A stretch of 64,000 nt of DNA from an uncultured Bacilli bacterium (GTDB lineage Bacteria > Bacillota_I > Bacilli_A > RF39 > UBA660): assembly GCA_934086815.1 (NCBI GenBank), contig CAKOIM010000002.1, positions 25,609-89,608 on the forward strand. Reading direction: 5' to 3'. Below, in pieces: positions 46,398 to 55,532 of the stretch. Numbering within the stretch: position 1 is the first letter of the stretch; each line of letters opens with the position of its first letter. Made by a program: the position numbers and the translations under genes. Under the pieces are notes generated by a model. It worked only from the letters and a program-made list of their open reading frames with translations, had not been told where the DNA came from and searched no databases.

Positions 46398-47768
46398 CTA
46401 AAAACTACAATTACCTGGAGTTCTATAATATGGAATAACATCACGAATATTTTCCATTCCTGTTAAATACATAATAAGTCTTTCAAAACCTAAACCAAAT
46501 CCAGAATGAATACAAGTACCATATTTTCTTAAATTAACATACCATTCTAATTCTTCAATATTCATATTTAAATCTTGCATTTTTTTAACCAGTTTATCAT
46601 AGTTTTCTTCTCTTTGCGAACCACCCATTAATTCACCAATTCCTGGTAATTCTAAATCAACCGCAGCAACAGTTTCATTATCATCATTTAATTTCATATA
46701 AAATGATTTTATATCTTTAGGCCAATTTTTAATAAATACAGGTCCATCAAAATATTCAGTAATGTATTTTTCATGTTCTTTAGCGATATCTTCGCCATAT
46801 TCTGGTGTAAATTCAAATTTTGTATCTGCTTCTTTTAATATTTTAATTACATCTTTATGATCAATTCTTACAAACTCAGAATTTATTACTTTTGAAAGTT
46901 TTTCAATTAAGCCATTTTCTACAAACTTATCTAAAAATTCTATTTCATCTTTACCATTTTCTAAACAATAATTTATTACATATTTTAACATATCTTCTTC
47001 AATATCCATTAAGCCTTCTAAATCACAAAATGCAATTTCTGGTTCAATCATCCAAAATTCAGACATGTGTGTCTTTGTATTAGAATTTTCTGCTCTAAAT
47101 GTCGGACCAAAAGTGTATATTTTAGAAAACGCTAAAGCAAAAGTTTCTGCTTCTAATTGACCAGATACTGTAAGTCCTGTTTTCTTTCCAAAAAAGTCTT
47201 TAGAATAATCAACCTTTCCCGCCTTAGCAATATTATCTAAATCTAGAGTTGTTACTTGAAACATTTCTCCGGCTCCTTCACAATCGCTTGATGTTAAAAT
47301 AGGTGTATTTACATATATATATCCATTATCACCAAAATACTTATGGATTGCTTGGGCAGCTAGGGAACGCACTTTAAATACAGCTTGAAATATATTTGTT
47401 CTTGGTCTTAAATATGCTTGTTCTCTTAAAAATTCTTTAGTATGTCTTTTAGGTTGAATTGGATAATCTTCACTACATTCTCCTAAAACTTCAATAGTCT
47501 TAGCTTGTAATTCAAATTCTTGATTACCATTTGAACTTACTAAAATCCCAACTACCTTAATAGAACTTCCTACTAAAATCTTAGAAATTATTTCAAAATT
47601 ATTTAAATTTTTGTCATACACTATTTGTAAATGTTTGAAACTTGTTCCATCAGAAAAATCAATAAATCCAAACTCTTTTTGAGGTCTATGATTTCTTATC
47701 CAACCTTCCACAGTTATTTCCTTATTTAAATATTCTTTACTATTTTTAAATATATCTTTTACATTCAT
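46398..47768 (-). CDS. asnS: asparaginyl-tRNA synthetase
   Basis: Class II synthetase that charges tRNA-Asn. The N-terminal OB-fold (VEGWIRNHRPQKEFGFIDFSDG) is followed by motif 2 (FGPTFRAENSNTKTHMSEFWMIEPE) and motif 3 (GFGLGFERLIMYLTG). The AENSNT sequence separates it from aspartyl enzymes. At 456 residues it has the usual length. Part of the T-box-led unit. Confidence 0.97.
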   Translation of the reverse strand: MNVKDIFKNSKEYLNKEITVEGWIRNHRPQKEFGFIDFSDGTSFKHLQIVYDKNLNNFEIISKILVGSSIKVVGILVSSNGNQEFELQAKTIEVLGECSEDYPIQPKRHTKEFLREQAYLRPRTNIFQAVFKVRSLAAQAIHKYFGDNGYIYVNTPILTSSDCEGAGEMFQVTTLDLDNIAKAGKVDYSKDFFGKKTGLTVSGQLEAETFALAFSKIYTFGPTFRAENSNTKTHMSEFWMIEPEIAFCDLEGLMDIEEDMLKYVINYCLENGKDEIEFLDKFVENGLIEKLSKVINSEFVRIDHKDVIKILKEADTKFEFTPEYGEDIAKEHEKYITEYFDGPVFIKNWPKDIKSFYMKLNDDNETVAAVDLELPGIGELMGGSQREENYDKLVKKMQDLNMNIEELEWYVNLRKYGTCIHSGFGLGFERLIMYLTGMENIRDVIPYYRTPGNCSF

Positions 47769-47777
47769 AATATCTCC

Positions 47778-49025
47778 CTATATGTTTCCTAGTAACCAAT
47801 CAATTACTTCACATTCATCAACTTTTATTTCTTCTTTTAAACTATTATCTTTAATTGTTATTAAACCTTTTTGTAAATCATCATCCTTTAAAATTATTAA
47901 AAATTTTGCATGGTATAAGTCCGCAACTTTAAACTGTGATTTAAAACTTAAGTCATTATTATTTAATTCTACTATTATATTATTTAATCTCAAATCTTGA
48001 GATAACTGCAAAGCTTTAATTTTTTCTTCTTCACTTACGCACATAATATATACATCAATATCTTTTTTAAACTTTTCTATATTCATAGTTTCTTTTAATT
48101 TTAGTATTATTCTTTCTAACCCAAAGGCAAACCCAATCGCCGGAGTATCTGGTCCATCTAATTTTTTAACTAAAGAATTATATCTTCCACCTCCGCCTAA
48201 AGTTAAATCATCACTTACATATTCCCATACATTTTCATCATAATAATCTAAGCCCCGAACTATTTTTTCATCTACTTCATAATCTACATCTAATAAATTT
48301 AACATGTATTTTACTTTATTAAATCTATTTTTACTTTCTTCACTTAAATAATCACTTATTTTAGGAACGTTTTTTAATATAGTACTATCTTCATCTACTT
48401 TACAATCTAATATTCTTAAAGGATTAGTCTTAATTCTTCTTTGACAATCTTCACATAAATCATTTATTTGTGGTGTCAAATAATTAACTAAAGCATCCGT
48501 ATATTTTTTTCTATCTTGATTATTTCCTAAAGAATTTATTTTAACTAAGACATTATTTATACCAAAACATTCTAGTAAATGATATCCCATGCTTATAACT
48601 TCGGCATCTATCAAAGTACTATTTGATCCAAACACTTCCGCTCCAAATTGTGTAAATTCCCTATTTCTTCCAGCCTGAGGTCTTTCATAACGATACATTG
48701 TACCATTATAATAAAGTTTAACTGCATCATTTCTATTTCCATATAATTTATTTTCAATAAAACTTCTTACTACTCCCGCAGTTCCTTCCGGTCTTAACGT
48801 TAAATCTCTATCTCCACGATCTTTAAAATCATATGTTTCTTTACTTACTATATCAGTTTCTTCCCCAACACCTCTATGAAATAATGAAGTATTTTCAAAA
48901 ATAGGTGTTCTAATATACTCATAATTATACATTGTCATAAACTCATCAATAATACTACTTAAATACTTGTATATACGAGCGTCTCTATTAATTAAATCAT
49001 ATGTTCCTTTTGGTTTTGTAATCAT
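47778..49025 (-). CDS. hisS: histidyl-tRNA synthetase
   Basis: Class II synthetase for histidine. Motif 2 MYRYERPQAGRNREFTQFGAEVFG, the histidine signature as GLDYYDENVWEY, motif 3 GFAFGLERI and the C-terminal anticodon domain are present. 415 residues. Its start overlaps the 3' end of the ART-like gene by 29 bases, and asnS follows after nine bases. Confidence 0.96.
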   Translation of the reverse strand: MITKPKGTYDLINRDARIYKYLSSIIDEFMTMYNYEYIRTPIFENTSLFHRGVGEETDIVSKETYDFKDRGDRDLTLRPEGTAGVVRSFIENKLYGNRNDAVKLYYNGTMYRYERPQAGRNREFTQFGAEVFGSNSTLIDAEVISMGYHLLECFGINNVLVKINSLGNNQDRKKYTDALVNYLTPQINDLCEDCQRRIKTNPLRILDCKVDEDSTILKNVPKISDYLSEESKNRFNKVKYMLNLLDVDYEVDEKIVRGLDYYDENVWEYVSDDLTLGGGGRYNSLVKKLDGPDTPAIGFAFGLERIILKLKETMNIEKFKKDIDVYIMCVSEEEKIKALQLSQDLRLNNIIVELNNNDLSFKSQFKVADLYHAKFLIILKDDDLQKGLITIKDNSLKEEIKVDECEVIDWLLGNI

Positions 49026-49734
49026 TTTTATCCCTCCATTTTTTTACAAATTTTATAAAATCATCTAATAAGTCATAATTTTTATCTTTATAATTATCAT
49101 AAACATACAATAATACATCTAATTCACTTAATATATTATCATCACTTACTAAAATACTTATTTTTTCTTGTTCTATTACTTTGTTTCTTAAAGTATGCAT
49201 ATTCCATTCATCCATTACAATACTATTTAACATAGAATCATTACCATACATTTCTTTAAAAAACAAATAATCAATACCATCTTTATCATTAATAAATCTT
49301 AATTTAACATCATCATAATCATCTATTTTATAATCTATATTTTCTTCTAAATCTAGATGAAGAAATACTCTATTTTTCATTTCCATATACATTTTTAAAA
49401 ATAATTTTTCTTTCTTTTCTTCATCCATAAGATATTCTTTACTTAAATATTCTTTTATCCATAAATTTATTTTTGTTTGATAATCTTCTTCTTTTTCTAA
49501 AGCAAAACTTCCAAACATTCTATTCATGGCCCATTTAAGCCATACATCATGATTTTTTAAAACATTTTTAAATCCTTTTACAAAAAATACCTTGGCACTA
49601 TTTTCAATATTAATAGCATTCTTTCCTACACTTGGTACTAAACCATTTATAGCAATAGATTTAATATTTTCTTTATCCGTAAAATGTAGAAAATCATTAG
49701 AATAAATATCTTTTATATCAATCTTATTTAACAT
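48997..49734 (-). CDS. unknown protein with ADP-ribosyltransferase-like N-terminus
   Basis: A 245-residue protein between aspS and hisS, overlapping both (11 bases with aspS, 29 with hisS). Residues ~14-50 read FLHFTDKENIKSIAINGLVPSVG, the pattern that opens KptA/DarT/DUF4433-type ADP-ribosyltransferase folds (HxT, then 'sI..nGL'). The rest is helical and acidic with no second motif I can assign, so activity is uncertain. Translation coupling to both synthetases suggests a role linked to tRNA or amino-acid status. I do not know it from this position in other genomes. Confidence 0.65.
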   Translation of the reverse strand: MLNKIDIKDIYSNDFLHFTDKENIKSIAINGLVPSVGKNAINIENSAKVFFVKGFKNVLKNHDVWLKWAMNRMFGSFALEKEEDYQTKINLWIKEYLSKEYLMDEEKKEKLFLKMYMEMKNRVFLHLDLEENIDYKIDDYDDVKLRFINDKDGIDYLFFKEMYGNDSMLNSIVMDEWNMHTLRNKVIEQEKISILVSDDNILSELDVLLYVYDNYKDKNYDLLDDFIKFVKKWRDKNDYKTKRNI

Positions 49735-51445
49735 CTACTTTTATACCTAATTCATCTAGTTGTTTATTATCAACTACATTTGGACATTCACTCATTAAAT
49801 CACTTGCGCTAGCAGTTTTAGGAAAGGCAATAACATCACGTATATTTTCAGTGTTTGTTAAAAGCATTGTTAATCTATCTAGGCCAAAAGCAAGTCCCCC
49901 ATGCGGTGGTGTTCCGTATTTTAAAGCATTAACAAAGAAACCAAATTTTTCTTCTATTTCTTTATCAGTTAATTCTAAAGCTTCAAACATTTTCTTTTGA
50001 ATATTCTCATCATGAATACGAATAGATCCACCTCCAGCTTCATAACCATTAATAACGATATCATAGGCTTTTGAATAGCAATGAGCTTTATCCGTAATTA
50101 ATTTATCAACATCTTCATCTTTTGGGGCGGTAAATGGATGATGCATAGCCATAAATCTATTTTCTTCTTCACTCCATTCAAATGAAGGAAAGTCAACTAC
50201 CCAAAGTAATTTGTATTCATTATTATCAATTAAATTTAATTTACGAGCAATATTTCCTCTTAAAGCTCCTAAAGCCGTTTTTATAATATTTTTTTCACCA
50301 TTTATTATAAATACTAAGTCATTTTTTTCTAAATTCAATTTACTTATTAAATTCGACTTTTCTTCTTCGCTCATTTTCTTTGCAATTGAACCAGTTAATT
50401 CTTCTTCATATTTTAGAAAGATTAATCCACTCGCCTTATAATTTTTAACAAAAAGTGTTAAAGCATCAATATCTTTTCGACTAAATTTATCCGCACTATT
50501 TTTAACTACAATAGCATTTACTAATGTATTTTTTAAAAATTCAATATCCGAAGATTTAAAAATATCACTAATATCATTAATTTTCATATCAAATCTTAAA
50601 TCTGGTTTATCAGAACCATAATAATTAATTGCATCATCATATTTCATTTTTAAAAGAGGTAGTTTGATATCAATTCCTTTTACAGTTTTAAATATATGAG
50701 CAATTAATTTTTCCGCCATATTCATAACATCAAATTCATCAACAAAACTCATTTCCATATCTACTTGAGTAAATTCTGGTTGACGATCTGCTCTTAAATC
50801 TTCATCACGAAAACACTTAGCTATTTGAAAATAACGCATTACTCCGCCCACCATTAAAAGTTGTTTAAAAATTTGCGGAGATTGAGGAAGGGCATAAAAT
50901 TTACCTTTATTAACTCGTGAGGGAACTAAATAATCTCTAGCACCTTCTGGTGTACTCTTACATAATACTGGTGTTTCTACTTCAATAAAGTTTTCTTTAT
51001 CTAAAAAGTTTCTTATAGCTAAAGTTATTTTATGTCTTGTAATTAAATTATTAACTAAAGCAGGTCTTCTTAAATCTAAATAACGATATTTAAGACGTGT
51101 ATCTTCTAAAGCTGTTGTGTTATCACTTATTTCAAATGGAGTTTCTAAAGATACATTTAATATATTTAAATTTTTAACATCAACTTCAATTTCTCCAGTT
51201 TTTATATTATTATTAGCATTTTCTCTTTTAATAATTTTCCCAAAAGCTTCAATAACATATTCATTTTTTATCTTTTTAGCAACTTCATAACAATCATTAT
51301 CTGGTCTTACAACAAGTTGAATGATTCCACTTCTATCACGTAAATCAATAAATATTACCCCGCCTAAATTACGCGTTTTAGCTACCCAACCTTTTAATTT
51401 TACTTCTTCATCTAAATTATTAATATTATAATCACTATTAAACAT
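49724..51445 (-). CDS. aspS: aspartyl-tRNA synthetase
   Basis: Bacterial-type class II synthetase, 573 residues, with the N-terminal OB anticodon domain (LRDRSGIIQLVV), motif 2 (YFQIAKCFRDEDLRADRQPEFTQ), the GAD insertion domain typical of bacteria, and motif 3 (GLAFGLDRLTMLLT). First gene of the T-box-led operon. Bacterial organisms with GatCAB and asnS usually have a discriminating AspRS. Confidence 0.97.
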   Translation of the reverse strand: MFNSDYNINNLDEEVKLKGWVAKTRNLGGVIFIDLRDRSGIIQLVVRPDNDCYEVAKKIKNEYVIEAFGKIIKRENANNNIKTGEIEVDVKNLNILNVSLETPFEISDNTTALEDTRLKYRYLDLRRPALVNNLITRHKITLAIRNFLDKENFIEVETPVLCKSTPEGARDYLVPSRVNKGKFYALPQSPQIFKQLLMVGGVMRYFQIAKCFRDEDLRADRQPEFTQVDMEMSFVDEFDVMNMAEKLIAHIFKTVKGIDIKLPLLKMKYDDAINYYGSDKPDLRFDMKINDISDIFKSSDIEFLKNTLVNAIVVKNSADKFSRKDIDALTLFVKNYKASGLIFLKYEEELTGSIAKKMSEEEKSNLISKLNLEKNDLVFIINGEKNIIKTALGALRGNIARKLNLIDNNEYKLLWVVDFPSFEWSEEENRFMAMHHPFTAPKDEDVDKLITDKAHCYSKAYDIVINGYEAGGGSIRIHDENIQKKMFEALELTDKEIEEKFGFFVNALKYGTPPHGGLAFGLDRLTMLLTNTENIRDVIAFPKTASASDLMSECPNVVDNKQLDELGIKVDVK

Positions 51446-51474
51446 TTAATCATTTCCTTTCTAAATATAAAAAA

Positions 51475-51700
51475 CTATGAATTTAGTATACCCTAAGGAC
51501 GAGTAATTACCCGCGGTGCCACCTTAATTCATAGAATCTATGCTCTTTTGTTTTTTAACGCAAAACTACACGTTTATTCTTAAGATCTGTTGTTCATTTC
51601 AAAAAATATTATTACTAATTTCCACCAACCATTAGCTCTCTTTAAACATAACTTTTTTACTTCTTCAAATCAAATAAAATATACTAATACTATACTACAT
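51475..51700 (-). promoter_or_regulatory. T-box leader of the aspS operon
   Basis: The minus strand carries AAGGTGGCACCGCGGG, the T-box sequence that pairs with the NCCA end of uncharged tRNA. CTATGAATT and AATTCATAG (51475-51483 and 51526-51534) form the terminator stem followed by TTTTTT; the T-box bulge sits between them in the antiterminator alternative. Upstream lie the stem I marks AGAGAG and GGTTGGTG. The specifier is probably AAC in GAACAAC, i.e. asparagine, which fits the asnS/aspS/gatCAB content. The 5' end is approximate. Confidence 0.9.
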
Positions 51701-51740
51701 TTTCATTGAAGTGTCTACATAATACTTAAGAAAATTCCAG

Positions 51741-51926
51741 CTATTTAACGAATTTATTTCTTCTTTTAGTATAACATAAAATACCAATTGCCCCAATTAC
51801 TCCACTACTAGCTACTATAATTGAAACAAGATTACCTGTATGAGGATTTTCTGTTATTTCAGTTGTAATTGTAATATTACAACCAGGCATTACAAGTATT
51901 CCATCTTCAAAATTAATTTTATTTTT
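51741..51926 (-). pseudogene. orphan C-terminal sortase signal (NPxTG) of a lost surface protein
   Basis: An open stretch of 61 codons without a usable start runs directly on from the stop codon of the APH-like gene. It reads ...EDGILVMPGCNITIT, then NPHTG, a ~20-residue hydrophobic stretch and a KRRNK tail. That is a complete cell-wall sorting signal of the NPxTG type. Proteins ending VMP-C-x-I-x-I before the signal are large repeat surface proteins, so the rest was probably deleted. Confidence 0.68.
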
Positions 51927-52943
51927 TTACACTAATTTATCTTTTAAAACTTTACTAATATTTTCTGCATTTTCAAATAAAAATCTACACATTTTTGTTC
52001 GAAATAAAGCAAACTCTAACAAATCTTTTTTAGAATTATCTATAATAAATTGTTTATATCCAAATGTACTTGTAAGTAATTGTACTAAATATAAGTATGC
52101 CATGTACTTTAAATCATATTCATTTAATTTAACATACGCAGTAAAAGTTTTCGTATATTGAACTAAATTATTAATATCTATTTCTCCTTTTTTTGCTTTT
52201 GGATCAATATAACTATAAGATCTGATAATTTCCCATACAATTGGCATTTTACAAGCCGAAACAAAATCTATAATCGCATTTACTTTTTCATCTTTATATA
52301 TAAATTGTAATACACTATAATCTCCGTGAGTGTTCATAATAGTCATTTTACTCATATCGCTTAAATCTAAATTATCTTTGATGAAAAGTAACATTGAAAT
52401 TTTATCTGTTAAATCTTTATGTATTTGAGGAAAATCATTTATAGATATTTTTTGCAACAATTTTTCTATTTTTCCTATGCTTTCATCAATTGTAATTTTT
52501 GAGTACCAACTTGATATATCATTATTTGGCAGTTCAACTTTTAAAGTTTCAAGACTTTTAATAATTTTTCCTAAATATTCCGCTGATTCTAAAATTTGAT
52601 TATAATTTCCACTATTAGATTCTATTGTGTAACCTTCAATAAATTTTTGCATAATGATAACTCTATTTTCATAAACAAAACAAGATTCTCCAGATACAGA
52701 TTTTATATATTCAGGAACAGGAATATTATCTTTTTTTAAATGATTAATTACAATTATTTCTTTAGCAATTTCTTCCTTTTTATATTTAGTTTGAAACTCT
52801 TTTAATATATATTTATTTTCGTTTAGTAAATATATATTTGCACTACCCCGATTTATTTTTTTAACTTGATAAACTTCAATATCATAAACTTTTTTAACAA
52901 CATCAACTATTTTTTGTTTTGTAAAAATTGTTTTCTCCATCAT
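51927..52943 (-). CDS. APH-fold kinase
   Basis: A 338-residue aminoglycoside-phosphotransferase-fold kinase with the catalytic loop THGDYSVLQFI, the metal-binding AIIDFVSA and the lobe-one lysine region (YILKEFQT). The family includes CotS, homoserine kinase II and choline kinase relatives; the substrate is unknown. AAGGAG is 11 bases from the first of two consecutive ATGs. Its start overlaps the end of the GtrA/DUF6020 gene by 41 bases, so the two act together, perhaps in decorating a glycan or lipid. Confidence 0.8.
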   Translation of the reverse strand: MMEKTIFTKQKIVDVVKKVYDIEVYQVKKINRGSANIYLLNENKYILKEFQTKYKKEEIAKEIIVINHLKKDNIPVPEYIKSVSGESCFVYENRVIIMQKFIEGYTIESNSGNYNQILESAEYLGKIIKSLETLKVELPNNDISSWYSKITIDESIGKIEKLLQKISINDFPQIHKDLTDKISMLLFIKDNLDLSDMSKMTIMNTHGDYSVLQFIYKDEKVNAIIDFVSACKMPIVWEIIRSYSYIDPKAKKGEIDINNLVQYTKTFTAYVKLNEYDLKYMAYLYLVQLLTSTFGYKQFIIDNSKKDLLEFALFRTKMCRFLFENAENISKVLKDKLV

Positions 52944-55086
52944 TATACTTTTTCTCCTTTATTTCCTTAATAAATAAACTAAATATTAAAGGCAATGTAA
53001 CTGCATAAGGATACACATATCTAAAATATGTATTTGCCGGACCTATAAAACACATGGCTATAAGTGAAAATCCTGGTAAAAGCATTAAAATATATTTTTT
53101 ATTTTTAGAAATAATTGAACTTACTAATAAAAACAAATAAACAAAAGTATAAAATGCACAATTAACTAATAAATTCAAAACAGGAATATAATTCCAAGCA
53201 AATGCATAACCTTTTAAAATTGTTCGACCAGCACTTAAATCATTAAAATGATAATTATAACCAGCTTGTTTTAACTTTGGATTTAAATTAGTATAGACAT
53301 ATGAATTATAATCTCGCGGATAAAAATAACCATATGTATTACTAAGAGTTGCATTAAAGTAAGCATCCGGATGTTTAAAAAACATCTTAAACCAAACTAA
53401 TAAATATTCTTTTAAATCATTAGATGTAGCATTTTTATTATATTTATTTTTTACGGGATCTGAAAGTATCGGATTATATCTTTCTTTTAAAGTATCATAT
53501 TCTAATACTTTATCTATAGCCTTCTTTTCATCCTTAGTAACACTTTTTCCATAATCTAAAACATATCTTGCCGTTTGCTGAAAAGGAATAGATAAGCCCT
53601 CTCTTACCGAAGTATTAGGAATATTAAATAAAGAAAGGGATGAGTTATAACCCAAAACAAATATAAACATTAATGCACTTAAGATAATTGATGCTTTTTT
53701 TCTATCTTTAATAAAAATAGTAAATGGTAAACTTAAAAATATTAACACTGCCCCATTAGTTCTAAATAAAATAACAAGCATCATAATTAAACTAAATAAT
53801 ATATAGTCTTTCTTATTAAATTTATATTTAAGATACTTATACAAATATATTGTATATAATAATACAAAAGAAGTAAACAATGTATCTTTAACCGCGGTCA
53901 TAGCATAAAATGGAAAAAATGGTATTATACTATAAAATAATAATATTAGTAATAAATAATTATCAGAAACACCTTCTTTTTTTAAAAAATAAATAGAATA
54001 AGCTAACACACTAATAACAACTATTTCTTGTAAAAATGTATATAAAAATATACCTAAATTTATATTATTTATATTTATTCCTAATTTAGTTAAATTACCT
54101 AGTAATAAAGTATGAAGTATTGGATTAAAATTAGTCAAAGTAACTTTACTATCTATTACAACAATACTATCTAAATAACGAGTATGAAGCCCTAGGACTT
54201 CTTTTATTTGATTAGCATTATCATAATTAATAACACCAGGATAATAAAATATTAGATACATTCCATAAACCAAACTTAATACTAAAATACTATATAAAAA
54301 TGGATGATTTCCAAAATTTAGAGCTTTTCCCTTAAATTTATGATTAATCAAAAAACTATAAGCTCCATTTAATAATTTACTAAATAATTTATAATAACCA
54401 TAAAACTTAATAAGAGTAACTAAAATATTTATATCACCCTTATAAATAATTTTAAAACTGTAACTACTTGCAAAACTATAACCTACAATCATAAATATTG
54501 TAAACAAAATACTTAAATAATTTAAGGCTTTATATTCTTTAAATTCTTGTTTTAACAAATAAACTATAATAGGAATAGCTATAAGCATATTAAGATAATC
54601 TAGTACTTGATAATTAAAAATTAAACCATTTAAGTTTACTTTAATAAATAAAGCTATGAAAATTACAACACTATTTACAATTAAACTTAATCTTTTACTC
54701 TTTTTTTCATTATTAAATATTACAAACTTTTGTAAAAAATAATTAATAACAAATATAATACCATCTATAAAAGCTTTTATTAATGTCGCATTAAAATTAA
54801 TATTGTTATATATCTTATTAACTAAAATACCTGATATTGTTATATTTACTATTACTAAGGTAAAATAACTAAAGAATGAGTTTTTACTATCACTTTTAAA
54901 AACATACTTTTTATTTACTATGTAATTAAATATACTTGAGATTCCACGTGCTAAATAAGAAGATAGTAATATATCTTTTAAAAAATGCAAAATAATAGTA
55001 AAGGCAATTAAATCTACGACAAAAGAAAAACCTGATGATATAAAATAAGAAATAATAGTTTTATACTTTAATAATTTTTCTTTCAT
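52903..55086 (-). CDS. GtrA domain fused to DUF6020-type membrane glycosyltransferase
   Basis: A 727-residue multi-span protein. Residues ~1-130 are a four-span GtrA domain (ISYFISSGFSFVVDL, FNYIVNKKYVF, INYFLQKFVIF), which flips polyprenyl-linked sugars. The rest has ten or more spans and an outer loop with conserved Arg/Tyr/Pro-rich segments (FQQTARYV, YGYFYPRDYNSYVYTN), as in DUF6020/GT-C-type transferases. The fusion would couple flipping and transfer of a sugar. Weak ribosome site. It lies between dtd and the APH-like gene. Confidence 0.82.
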   Translation of the reverse strand: MKEKLLKYKTIISYFISSGFSFVVDLIAFTIILHFLKDILLSSYLARGISSIFNYIVNKKYVFKSDSKNSFFSYFTLVIVNITISGILVNKIYNNINFNATLIKAFIDGIIFVINYFLQKFVIFNNEKKSKRLSLIVNSVVIFIALFIKVNLNGLIFNYQVLDYLNMLIAIPIIVYLLKQEFKEYKALNYLSILFTIFMIVGYSFASSYSFKIIYKGDINILVTLIKFYGYYKLFSKLLNGAYSFLINHKFKGKALNFGNHPFLYSILVLSLVYGMYLIFYYPGVINYDNANQIKEVLGLHTRYLDSIVVIDSKVTLTNFNPILHTLLLGNLTKLGININNINLGIFLYTFLQEIVVISVLAYSIYFLKKEGVSDNYLLLILLFYSIIPFFPFYAMTAVKDTLFTSFVLLYTIYLYKYLKYKFNKKDYILFSLIMMLVILFRTNGAVLIFLSLPFTIFIKDRKKASIILSALMFIFVLGYNSSLSLFNIPNTSVREGLSIPFQQTARYVLDYGKSVTKDEKKAIDKVLEYDTLKERYNPILSDPVKNKYNKNATSNDLKEYLLVWFKMFFKHPDAYFNATLSNTYGYFYPRDYNSYVYTNLNPKLKQAGYNYHFNDLSAGRTILKGYAFAWNYIPVLNLLVNCAFYTFVYLFLLVSSIISKNKKYILMLLPGFSLIAMCFIGPANTYFRYVYPYAVTLPLIFSLFIKEIKEKKYNDGENNFYKTKNS

Positions 55087-55088
55087 TA

Positions 55089-55523
55089 TTAATTCTCCAA
55101 CAAAATAGTAACTGGACCATTATTTATTAAACTAACTTGCATATCCGCTCCAAATACTCCTGGTAATGTTTTAACATAAGAATTCATTTCCTTATTAAAT
55201 GCTTCATACAATTTTATGGCCTCATCACCTCTTAAAGCATTTATATAAGATGGTCTATTCCCCTTTTTAGTATCCGCATAAAGGGTAAATTGAGAAATAG
55301 ATAAAATAGTGCCATTTACATCTAAAATTGATTTATTCATAACGCCATTTTCATCATCAAATATTCTTATATTAGCAATTTTTTTAGCCATCTTAGTAAC
55401 ATTTTCTAAAGTATCCCCATCTGTAAAAGAAACAAGTAACATAAACCCATTTCCAATTTCATTTATTAATTTATCATCAACACTTACACTTGCCTTTTTT
55501 ACTCTTTGAATTACAACTTTCAT
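55089..55523 (-). CDS. dtd: D-aminoacyl-tRNA deacylase
   Basis: Removes D-amino acids from mischarged tRNA. The 144-residue protein shows VIQRVKKASVSVD at the start, SQFTLYADTKKGNRPSY and the cis-Gly-Pro motif NNGPVTILLEN at the end. GGAGG precedes the ATG. The neighbour rel upstream is conserved in Bacillota. Confidence 0.97.
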   Translation of the reverse strand: MKVVIQRVKKASVSVDDKLINEIGNGFMLLVSFTDGDTLENVTKMAKKIANIRIFDDENGVMNKSILDVNGTILSISQFTLYADTKKGNRPSYINALRGDEAIKLYEAFNKEMNSYVKTLPGVFGADMQVSLINNGPVTILLEN

Positions 55524-55532
55524 AATTCCTCC

